DNA of 64,000 bases from J089 sp964535735 (GTDB lineage Bacteria > Fidelibacterota > Marinisomatia > Marinisomatales > J089), in NCBI GenBank assembly GCA_964535735.1, contig CAZHTM010000001.1:124001-188000 (forward strand), read 5' to 3'. Below, in pieces: positions 9,218 to 16,451 of the stretch. The translations under genes were made by a program, and so were the position numbers. How positions within the stretch are numbered: position 1 is the first letter of the stretch; every line of letters begins with the position of its first letter. The notes below the pieces were generated by a model, which was not told the DNA's origin, ran no database searches, and worked only from the letters and a program-made list of their open reading frames with translations.

Positions 9218-10147
9218 ATGAGGGCCCCAAACCACCAATACACGTACATCTTTCAGGCGGAGTCTGACCAAAAAGTACGGCAGTACCATTTTACTTTGGG
9301 AAAAGTATTTGGTGCATTATCGGTGGGATTCGTTTTATTGGGAGCAGCGCTTTTTTTCAGTGCTGATTTTCTAACGGATGTCATTTATAAAACCCGTCTG
9401 GTGGATATTGAGTATAAGTACCGTTCTTTATCAAACACCTTAACAGAATTGCAATCTCAATTAAGTGTTTTGGATTCTCAGATCGGCGACATCGAAGAAC
9501 GGGATAAAGCGGTACGTATGTATGCGGACTTGCCGGGAATTGACCAGGATATACGCAATTTGGGTATTGGGGGCGTCAAATTGGAACAGCCTTCGGGATT
9601 GGACGGCCCGGCGCCGGATCTGGAAGCAAAAATTTCAGAATTAGAACTCAACGTAAATCAGTTAAGTCGTAAGGTAAAACTGGAATTGGCCAGTTATCGT
9701 ACCATCTACGATAAGGTAAAAACGAATACAGAGTTAATTAAACAAATTCCCAGTATTCGTCCTGTTTATGGAGGATATTTGAATTCTCCATTCGGTTACC
9801 GAATTGATCCATTTGATGGTGAACGACGGTTCCATTATGGGCAGGATTTTTCCGTACCCAATGGAACACCGGTATATGCAACGGCTGATGGCGTTGTTCA
9901 ACAGGCACGGTATCGAGGTGGATTCGGGAAGACCGTGAAGTTGAATAACGGAAACGGTTACTCCACAATTTATGCTCATCTTTCTAAAATTACCGTCAAA
10001 TACGGTCAAAAAGTAAAACGTGGTGAGATTATCGGTTATTCCGGTAATACGGGACGATCCACTGGTCCCCATGTCCATTACGAAGTCCATTATTACGGCA
10101 CCCCTCAAAATCCCCTGGATTATTTTTTCAGCGGCTATCTTAAATAA
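9218..10147 (+). CDS. M23 family zinc metallopeptidase, membrane anchored
   Basis: A 309-residue protein: a short cytoplasmic segment, one transmembrane helix (about 32-52), a coiled coil (about 65-100 and 130-165) and a C-terminal LytM/M23 domain (about 185-300). Metal ligands are intact: HYGQD near residue 205 and HVHYE near residue 285, with FGYRIDPFDG ahead of them, so an active endopeptidase against peptidoglycan cross-bridges is plausible rather than an EnvC-like inactive form. The coiled coil plus M23 layout resembles cell-shape or division hydrolases. Followed after 17 bp by miaB. Confidence 0.9.
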   Translation: MRAPNHQYTYIFQAESDQKVRQYHFTLGKVFGALSVGFVLLGAALFFSADFLTDVIYKTRLVDIEYKYRSLSNTLTELQSQLSVLDSQIGDIEERDKAVRMYADLPGIDQDIRNLGIGGVKLEQPSGLDGPAPDLEAKISELELNVNQLSRKVKLELASYRTIYDKVKTNTELIKQIPSIRPVYGGYLNSPFGYRIDPFDGERRFHYGQDFSVPNGTPVYATADGVVQQARYRGGFGKTVKLNNGNGYSTIYAHLSKITVKYGQKVKRGEIIGYSGNTGRSTGPHVHYEVHYYGTPQNPLDYFFSGYLK

Positions 10148-10164
10148 CGCCGCTCTCTAATATC

Positions 10165-11466
10165 ATGCATAAATCATTCTTCATAGAAACCTATGGATGT
10201 CAGATGAATGTCGCCGATTCGGAACTGGTGACGGGATTATTAAAATCTCAGGGATATGTTCCGGCGGATACTATGGAATCGGCAGACGCAATCTTTGTCA
10301 ATACCTGTGCTATTCGTGAACACGCGGAAGAAAAAGTACATTCCCGGTTGGGCATTTTTCAAAAAATCAAACGCGATCGTCCGGAAGTTTTGATCGGCGT
10401 ATTGGGATGCATGGCCCAAAACCTGAAAAATGATTTGTTAGAAAATAAACCGTATGTGGATATCATTTTAGGGCCCGATTCCTATCGAAAATTGCCAGAG
10501 ATTTTAGCGCGTCAGGAAGAGACAAAGCACATCGTGGATACAAAACTATCCCGGTTTGAAGTCTACGATGATTTATTTCCCAGCCGACAAGAGGGCATTA
10601 ATGCCTGGATTTCAATTATGCGCGGCTGCGACAAATTCTGTACATTTTGTATCGTGCCTTTTACTCGGGGAAGAGAACGTTCTCGTCAGCTAGACAGTAT
10701 TGTTGCGGAGGCTAAACGGGCAGTGGATGAAGGATTTGTAGAAGTGACGCTCTTGGGCCAAAATGTGAATTCGTACCGAATAGGAGATAAAACATTCCCT
10801 GACCTACTGGAAGCGGTTGCTCAAATTCCCGGCTTACGTCGTGTTCGGTACACGTCCCCCCATCCTCAGGATATTACCACGGATTTGATTCAGGTTATGG
10901 GGCGTTATGATACTATCTGTAAATCTATTCATTTTCCACTACAATCCGGATCGAATCGAATTTTAAAACGGATGAACCGGTCATATACCCGTGAACATTT
11001 CCTCAAAATTGCAGAACAACTTCGTACGGAATTACCCGGGATTGGGATTTCAACCGATATTATTGTGGGATTTCCTGGAGAAACGGAAACGGATTTTGAG
11101 GACACGTTAAAGGTTATGGAAACGGTCAAATTTGATTCGGCATTTACCTTTAAATATTCGCCCCGTCCCTACACCAAAGCAGCAGAATACGATGATCAGG
11201 TCCCTGAGGAGGTGAAGTCGGAACGTCTTGAGCGATTAATCACCCTTCAAAAACAACATACGTTGGAGCAAAATCAAAAATTAGTGGGATCGGTCGAAAC
11301 TGTATTAGTGGAAAAAGAGAGTAAAAAATCCCCGAAACAATGGGCCGGTCGAACCGATTCCAACAAATGGGTCATTTTTGATAAAGGGGATGCTCAGGTG
11401 CGTGATCTTGTGGATGTGGAAATTACCGCTGCTACTGGAGTCACCCTTCATGGGCGGTTATATTAA
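10165..11466 (+). CDS. miaB: tRNA-2-methylthio-N6-dimethylallyladenosine synthase
   Basis: A 433-residue radical-SAM methylthiotransferase that adds a methylthio group to i6A37 of tRNAs reading U-starting codons. N-terminal auxiliary cluster cysteines appear in YGCQMN (residue 10), NTCAIRE (about 47) and LGCMAQ (about 80); the radical-SAM CxxxCxxC is MRGCDKFCTFC at about 151-161, and a C-terminal TRAM-like domain ends in LHGRLY. MiaB, rather than MtaB or RimO, is supported by the E-T-YGCQMN start and the IMRGC context. The first gene of a tight run with lapA, lapB-like and the SPOR protein. Confidence 0.95.
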   Translation: MHKSFFIETYGCQMNVADSELVTGLLKSQGYVPADTMESADAIFVNTCAIREHAEEKVHSRLGIFQKIKRDRPEVLIGVLGCMAQNLKNDLLENKPYVDIILGPDSYRKLPEILARQEETKHIVDTKLSRFEVYDDLFPSRQEGINAWISIMRGCDKFCTFCIVPFTRGRERSRQLDSIVAEAKRAVDEGFVEVTLLGQNVNSYRIGDKTFPDLLEAVAQIPGLRRVRYTSPHPQDITTDLIQVMGRYDTICKSIHFPLQSGSNRILKRMNRSYTREHFLKIAEQLRTELPGIGISTDIIVGFPGETETDFEDTLKVMETVKFDSAFTFKYSPRPYTKAAEYDDQVPEEVKSERLERLITLQKQHTLEQNQKLVGSVETVLVEKESKKSPKQWAGRTDSNKWVIFDKGDAQVRDLVDVEITAATGVTLHGRLY

Positions 11467-11478
11467 CTCGAGGTATGT

Positions 11479-11793
11479 ATGCGATTAGTTAAAATCTTCG
11501 CTCTATTGGCAATATTTGTTTTGTTATTGGTATTCTTTCTGAAAAATAATCAAATGGTGGCCATTGACTTGGTCTTTCGAAAATACGACCAATTATCCGT
11601 ATCATTTGTTATGCTGGGGGCTATGACACTGGGTGTTATTATTGGCTATGGTGTTGCCCTTGTAACCATCTGGACCCTGAGAGCAGAGAACCGGGCAATG
11701 CGGAAAAAGATTAAACAACTTTCCGATGAATTGAATGACTTACGTAATGTCGCCATTGCCGATGATTTAACCGAATCCACTAAAGGGGAATAA
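11479..11793 (+). CDS. lapA: LapA-like inner membrane protein (DUF1049)
   Basis: A 104-residue protein with two transmembrane helices (about 4-21 and 39-64) and a cytoplasmic coiled-coil tail (65-95), the layout of LapA/YciS. LapA works with LapB in E. coli to control lipopolysaccharide synthesis through LpxC turnover. Position right before a LapB-like gene (3-bp gap) supports the call, because lapA-lapB adjacency is widespread. Confidence 0.78.
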   Translation: MRLVKIFALLAIFVLLLVFFLKNNQMVAIDLVFRKYDQLSVSFVMLGAMTLGVIIGYGVALVTIWTLRAENRAMRKKIKQLSDELNDLRNVAIADDLTESTKGE

Positions 11794-11796
11794 CGG

Positions 11797-12846
11797 TTGG
11801 AAATCTTCCTGTTCTTTATTGTATTGGCTGCCGTGGTAGCCGGTGCGGTATTCTGGTTTGCCCGCCGATCAGAGAAAAATCGCTACCGTCCATCATTGTA
11901 TACAGACGCCCTTACGGCCATCATCAGGGGGGATAGGGCGACAGCTCTGCGGAACTTACGGGAAACAGTAAAAAAGAATTCAGAGCACATTGATGCATAC
12001 CTGCATCTTGGCAACCTGTATCGGGAAGAGAATCCCCAACAGGCGATTAAAATCCATCAGTCGCTTACCGTAAGGCCGAATTTATCCAAGCCAGTCCAGA
12101 TTCTTATCCACCAGGAGCTGGCCCGGGATTATCTGGCAATAGAGGACTTGTCCCGAGCGCAGCGGGAAGCGGAAGCGGTCTTGCGTCTGGAAAAGCGGAA
12201 CCTTTGGGCCACCAAATTTTTAGTAGATTTATTTGTTAAAATGCGAAACTGGGGTGAAGCGGTCAAATTCACCAAATTGTATCAACGAATCACCAATCAA
12301 TCCAATCCCAGAACCATCGCTGAATATGAATGTCTGGAAGGACGCGATTTATTAAAAAAGGATCGCTTGGAGGACGCGCGATCCGCTTTCATCCGGGCTT
12401 TAAAAACGGATAAATCTTATGTACTGCCTCATTATTATATTGGCTTGACATATGAACGAGGTGACAACCTGGTCAAAGCTGTGGAAAGTTGGGAGAAATT
12501 TGCGTCGGGTGATCTGGTGTCGGGAGTCTGTGTATATCCTCAGATTGAATCGGCATTATTTGATTTGGGACGGTTTAGCGAAATTGAGCGGTTTTATCGT
12601 CATATATTAGAGCAGGACCCGGGGAATTTGGAAGCTCTGGTCAATTTGGCAAATGTCTTGGATGAAAAAGGAAATCGTAAGGAAGCCTTGCAATTGGTCG
12701 ACGAAGCTCTCAGTCGAAATGCTGGCGATGTGCATGCCCGGCTATTGAAGATGAAGTTGACCGTTCAAAATGGATCTCCTTCGGAATTGGCCCGGGAATT
12801 GGATAAAATTATAGAGGATTTACCTAAACAACAGCTACCGTTATGA
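11797..12846 (+). CDS. lapB: LapB-like TPR protein lacking the rubredoxin domain
   Basis: A 349-residue protein starting at TTG, with an N-terminal transmembrane anchor (residues 2-20) followed by eight or so TPR-like repeats. The passage with YTDALTAIIRGDRATALRN, LHLGNLYREE and AIKIHQSLTVRPNL is laid out like LapB/YciM, the adaptor that promotes FtsH degradation of LpxC. The C-terminal rubredoxin-type zinc domain of E. coli LapB is absent: there is no cysteine pair in the last 60 residues. The stop overlaps the next ATG (ATGA). A generic membrane TPR protein is the alternative. Confidence 0.7.
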   Translation: MEIFLFFIVLAAVVAGAVFWFARRSEKNRYRPSLYTDALTAIIRGDRATALRNLRETVKKNSEHIDAYLHLGNLYREENPQQAIKIHQSLTVRPNLSKPVQILIHQELARDYLAIEDLSRAQREAEAVLRLEKRNLWATKFLVDLFVKMRNWGEAVKFTKLYQRITNQSNPRTIAEYECLEGRDLLKKDRLEDARSAFIRALKTDKSYVLPHYYIGLTYERGDNLVKAVESWEKFASGDLVSGVCVYPQIESALFDLGRFSEIERFYRHILEQDPGNLEALVNLANVLDEKGNRKEALQLVDEALSRNAGDVHARLLKMKLTVQNGSPSELARELDKIIEDLPKQQLPL

Positions 12847-13691
12847 AATCGCTGGTCCGTTGCTTCCTGTTATCGGTTTTTATTATACAGACGATTCCAG
12901 CACAAAACATTGATATGTATTTATCCCTTTTGGAAGAAGGGAAAGTGGACCAGGCCTTGAATGATTTACCTCTGCTGGAAGTGCGTTATCCCAAGGATCC
13001 TGGAGTATTGTATCTCAAAGCAGTGTTGGCTCCGGATGGTGAAGTAGCGTTGAAATTATATAAAGCGCTTATTAAAACCTTTCCGACATCAGAGTATGCG
13101 GATGATGCCATGCTCCGAATTGGTGAATATTTATATTCCCGGGGTTTGTACAGTCAAGCCAGTGTTCAATTTCGATCAATCCCCTTGAAATACCCAAAGT
13201 CGGAGACGATTCAGCAGGCCGTAGATTTAATGGTGAAAAGTTATTTTGCTACCGGAGAGGTGGATAGTGCCAGAGCGTATGTACGATTATTTAAGAAAAC
13301 CTATCCCGGTCTGGATGTGAGTTCCTTGGGGCTTTCCAATCTTGAAACAGCTCCTGATATTGCCCTGGTGAAAGTGGATCCGAAAGAAGCCAAGAAACGT
13401 ATTCAGAAAGTAACCAAACAAGAATCCACACCCGCTATGCAGGATCGACCGTGGGTCGTACAGGTAGGCGCTTTTAGTCAGTGGAAGAATGCATCGAGTC
13501 TTAAGACGACACTTCAAAATAAAGGATATCAGGTTGAAGTCAATCAGGTTTTGAGTCAGGGAAGACGATTGCATATTGTCCGCGTAGTGCGATATGCTAC
13601 GAAAGCTGAAGCTGAGCAAATCGGGAAAAAATTGCAAAAGACATTAGGATTGGATTACCGTATTCTTAAAAGACCGGAATCTCCGTCCTAA
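12843..13691 (+). CDS. Exported TPR/SPOR-domain protein
   Basis: A 282-residue protein with a signal peptide (about residues 1-20), a TPR-like region that recalls YbgF/BamD-type repeats (about 25-160; segments such as FPTSEYADDAMLRIGEYLY and YPKSETIQQAV), and a C-terminal SPOR domain (about 200-280, starting PWVVQVGAFSQW). SPOR domains bind denuded glycan strands at division sites. Its position after lapB and an M23 peptidase suggests a role in envelope growth or division. Starts in a 4-base overlap with the upstream stop. Confidence 0.85.
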   Translation: MKSLVRCFLLSVFIIQTIPAQNIDMYLSLLEEGKVDQALNDLPLLEVRYPKDPGVLYLKAVLAPDGEVALKLYKALIKTFPTSEYADDAMLRIGEYLYSRGLYSQASVQFRSIPLKYPKSETIQQAVDLMVKSYFATGEVDSARAYVRLFKKTYPGLDVSSLGLSNLETAPDIALVKVDPKEAKKRIQKVTKQESTPAMQDRPWVVQVGAFSQWKNASSLKTTLQNKGYQVEVNQVLSQGRRLHIVRVVRYATKAEAEQIGKKLQKTLGLDYRILKRPESPS

Positions 13692-13697
13692 ACCATT

Positions 13698-13790
13698 GGG
13701 AATGAGTGTGAGGCTGGTGCCCGCCGCGGTCTTCAAAACCGTTGTCCCCAGCAATCCTGGGGAGCTGGGTTCGATTCCCAGGCGTTCCCG
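13698..13790 (+). tRNA. selC: tRNA-Sec (anticodon TCA)
   Basis: About 93 nt fold as a selenocysteine tRNA. The acceptor GGGAATG (13698-13704) pairs with CGTTCCC (13783-13789); the anticodon loop CTTCAAA (13731-13737) has anticodon TCA at 13733-13735; the long variable arm is a 6-bp stem CCCCAG/CTGGGG; the T arm is CTGGG-TTCGATT-CCCAG. CCA is not encoded. The D arm pairs less well than expected and has mismatches, so fine boundaries are uncertain. The gene reads UGA as selenocysteine; selA, selB and selD are not in the window. Confidence 0.87.
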
Positions 13791-13893
13791 CAGATCGTGT
13801 AAATTGCACGGAATTTATTATTTCATGTATGGATAGGAACGTTATCAGGTGATTCCCAGCCTGTCCTTCAAAGCCTCGAAAGGCGTAGAAGGA

Positions 13894-13904
13894 GCGTTCC
13901 CGCA
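13894..13904 (+). repeat. Direct repeat of the tRNA-Sec 3' end
   Basis: GCGTTCCCGCA at 13894-13904 repeats exactly the 3' end of the tRNA-Sec gene (13782-13792), 112 bp apart. The stretch before it (TCCTTCAAAGCC) also recalls the anticodon arm. It could be an attachment-site scar or a decayed partial tRNA copy; no integrase lies between. Confidence 0.45.
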
Positions 13905-13953
13905 AAAACAATCGTCCCTGGTGTGTTGCCTAAATATGTTTTTGTAAAGGACT

Positions 13954-13976
13954 TCACGCGAAGGCATATCGCGTGA
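13954..13976. terminator. Hairpin between convergent units (possible bidirectional terminator)
   Basis: TCACGCG (13954-13960) and CGCGTGA (13970-13976) form a perfect 7-bp stem with a 9-nt loop, just beyond the stop of the response regulator on the minus strand and after tRNA-Sec on the plus strand. No long T run follows on either strand, so termination is only inferred. Confidence 0.4.
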
Positions 13977-13983
13977 TGATCGT

Positions 13984-14619
13984 TTAATCAATTAATCTGT
14001 TTTTAACAGCGTATAATATTAATTCGGCATTATTTCTCAACTTTAATTTGGAGAGAATATGCGCCCGATAAGTGCTAATGGTTTTCACGCTTAGTGATAA
14101 TTGCCGGGCGATATCGGACACCGTTTTTCCTGCGCCGATTAAACGTAATACTTGAAATTCCCGATCGGACAGAGACTGATAAGAAGAATCATTTCCTACA
14201 TTTTGAACTTCTTCCGCCAGTAATCCCGCTACGGAAGGACTGATATAATTCTGTCCAGATGCAATTCGACTTAGAGCCTCAATGAGATTTTCCTGCGCGC
14301 TATCTTTGGATAAATAGCCTGAGGCTCCAGCACGAATTACACGTACCGCAAATTGATCTTCTTCATACATGCTTAAAACCAATATAGGAAGGTCCCGGTT
14401 TATCGTTTTGATGACCTTGATTAAATCCAGTCCACTTCGCCCGGGAAGATTTATATCCAGGATGATCAAATCCCACGATTGAACTGTCAACAACGATAAG
14501 GCTTCTTCCGCAGATTTAGCTTCTCCGAATTGAACCTGGCCTATTTGATCTTCAATAATATGTCGTAGACCCTGTCGGAATAAAGCGTGATCATCTACGA
14601 TAAGAATTTGTTTTAACAT
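13984..14619 (-). CDS. NarL/LuxR-family response regulator
   Basis: A 211-residue two-domain regulator: receiver (about 3-120) with the acidic pair VDDH, phospho-acceptor Asp in LIILDINLPG (about 55) and Lys in YLSKD (about 105), then a LuxR-type helix-turn-helix (about 145-208: LSDREFQVLRLIGAGKTVSD, VKTISTYRAHILSKL). It lies 8 bp downstream of a HisKA_3 sensor kinase on the same strand, so it is almost surely the cognate output and a transcription factor. Targets are unknown. Confidence 0.93.
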   Translation of the reverse strand: MLKQILIVDDHALFRQGLRHIIEDQIGQVQFGEAKSAEEALSLLTVQSWDLIILDINLPGRSGLDLIKVIKTINRDLPILVLSMYEEDQFAVRVIRAGASGYLSKDSAQENLIEALSRIASGQNYISPSVAGLLAEEVQNVGNDSSYQSLSDREFQVLRLIGAGKTVSDIARQLSLSVKTISTYRAHILSKLKLRNNAELILYAVKNRLID

Positions 14620-14627
14620 GGTTAAGG

Positions 14628-16046
14628 TTATGCAGAACCATTGGTTGGAATGATCACCGAAATCGTTGTTCCTTTTTCTGGTGATCCGGAAATGAGCAGT
14701 CTCCCACCAGCGATTTTAGCGCGTTCATTCATGCCTAAAATTCCCAATGAATAGGATTTCTCCAATTGGGCTTCTTCAAATCCAATCCCGTTATCGTTAA
14801 CAGAGAGGATGACGCCCGACTTATTTCGCGTAAGTTTTACTTTTATTTTCGTCGCATTGGCATGTCGGGAAATGTTAGTCAGTGTTTCCTGAAAAATGCG
14901 AAATAGCGATGTTTCCACATCTTTAGGAAGGCCAGTGCTTCCAGATTGAATTTGTGCATCACAATGAATATGTGTGTGTCGGGAAAATTCTTCAAGTTGC
15001 CATTCAAGAGCGGCGCCTAAACCCAAATGATCCAATACCGCAGGTCGCAATTCCGTGATAATTCGCTTGATGGACGATATGGAATTATTTATTAATTCTA
15101 CAGTGTGAGTCAGTGGTTCCACCACATTCGATACATTTGCTTCAGAGGCTTGTTTGATGATCGTCATGAGGTCAATTTTCACAACCGTCAATATGTGTCC
15201 CAATTCATCATGCAAGTCTCGTGCAATGCGCGTTCGTTCTTCTTCGCGTATAATTTGCAATTTTGCTGCCAAAGCTCGTAGCTGGTTGCTGGTGTTATCA
15301 ATTTTTTCCTGCGTTAGCTTCTGGCTGGTCATATCCCGCACGATTAACAACGCATTTTGAGCTCCGGAATCGATAATACGGATTTCCCAATATTTGTTTT
15401 TCCCTTTAACGGGAAGCCAAAATTGATAGGTGTCGGGTCGATGATTGATTAATACTGAATTGATTTTGGTTAGCAATTTTTCGGCAATATCCTTTGGTAA
15501 CAATTCTGAAATACTTTTCCCGATAAACGGTTCGAATTGATGATCTTCACTGTCGGAATGACCGAAAAATTTCAAGATGACGCCGTTGGGTTCAATTTGG
15601 ATAATAATATCCGGAAGGGAATTGAGAATGGTGGAAACCCGTGCTTCGCTCTTTTGAAGCTTTAATGCCATTTTATGCTTATAAAGCGCCATTTCAATCG
15701 CAATCCTTAATTCGGTATCACCAAAAGGTTTCAGGATATACCCATAAGGTTCGGTGATCTTGGCGCGGGTAATGGTTTCGTTGTCCGTTGAGGCTGTGAG
15801 ATAAACTACAGGAAGGGAATAACGTTGTTGAATCTTTTGGGCCGTATCTATACCATCCATCTTGCCTTCCAACTGAATATCAATCAACACTAGATCCGGT
15901 TGGGTTTTCGCAATCGCGGTTAAAGCTATCTGACCTTCTGAAGCTGAACCAGCGACCATCATATTTAACGAGTTTAACCGGTATTCCAGGTTCTTGACGG
16001 TACTAGGGTCATCCTCGACGATGAATATTTTTAAGGCCTGCTTCAT
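14628..16046 (-). CDS. Sensor histidine kinase with N-terminal receiver, PAS and HisKA_3 domains
   Basis: A 472-residue soluble kinase. Domain order: receiver (about 6-122; phospho-acceptor Asp in LVLIDIQLEGKMDG), PAS (about 135-250), coiled coil, HisKA_3 dimerisation helix with the His in ARDLHDELGH (about residue 281), and a HATPase_c domain with VNDNGIGFEE and GILGMNERA. There is no membrane span, so the input is cytosolic or arrives by phosphotransfer to the receiver. Pairs with the NarL-type regulator just downstream. The 405-bp divergent region toward cheA probably carries both promoters. Confidence 0.92.
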   Translation of the reverse strand: MKQALKIFIVEDDPSTVKNLEYRLNSLNMMVAGSASEGQIALTAIAKTQPDLVLIDIQLEGKMDGIDTAQKIQQRYSLPVVYLTASTDNETITRAKITEPYGYILKPFGDTELRIAIEMALYKHKMALKLQKSEARVSTILNSLPDIIIQIEPNGVILKFFGHSDSEDHQFEPFIGKSISELLPKDIAEKLLTKINSVLINHRPDTYQFWLPVKGKNKYWEIRIIDSGAQNALLIVRDMTSQKLTQEKIDNTSNQLRALAAKLQIIREEERTRIARDLHDELGHILTVVKIDLMTIIKQASEANVSNVVEPLTHTVELINNSISSIKRIITELRPAVLDHLGLGAALEWQLEEFSRHTHIHCDAQIQSGSTGLPKDVETSLFRIFQETLTNISRHANATKIKVKLTRNKSGVILSVNDNGIGFEEAQLEKSYSLGILGMNERAKIAGGRLLISGSPEKGTTISVIIPTNGSA

Positions 16047-16451
16047 CAGGATGGTATGGAGTATCTGTAAATCTATCTGAGAGTACGTTGTAAAAATGTA
16101 GGCAGATTTTTAAATATAAACCAAGGAATTCGCCAAATATTAAAACCAATTTCTTTCGGGAATCAAGTTTTTTGAAATACTATGCATGTATGTGGAAAAT
16201 GAAATTTATTTATTCTTTAATTGTTATGCGGCGGATATGGAAGAGGTGTGATAACCGTTGCGGAAAGTTCGAAATCCGAAGCATCCAAATACAAGAAACA
16301 CATATCCAGAAGTCTTAGCGGGTATAGGACAAACACTGATAGTCATCCGAGCTAAAAACGGAAATGGTTTTTAGAACGGCGCTTATTTATCATGATAAAC
16401 AATCACGTGTAGTTTTGACTGAAAATTCATGGAATAACATTAATAATACCG
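16047..16451. promoter_or_regulatory. 405-bp divergent intergenic region between sensor kinase and cheA
   Basis: No open reading frame of merit. It holds an 8-bp hairpin CTAAAAAC/GTTTTTAG (16352-16359/16367-16374) and a perfect 14-bp palindrome TTTATCATGATAAA (16386-16399), about 52 bp before the cheA start. These are candidate operator sites. No convincing sigma-70 or sigma-28 promoter could be picked out. Confidence 0.5.

Noticed and set aside
13800..13905. Second tRNA gene downstream of tRNA-Sec
   Set aside because: Only the last 11 bases and a faint anticodon-arm echo are present; no cloverleaf can be drawn.
16120..16136. Sigma-54-like match on the minus strand (TTGGCGAATTCCTTGGT) before the sensor kinase
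   Set aside because: The -12 reads TTGG and several -24 flanking positions differ; a two-component pair of this type has no link to sigma-54.
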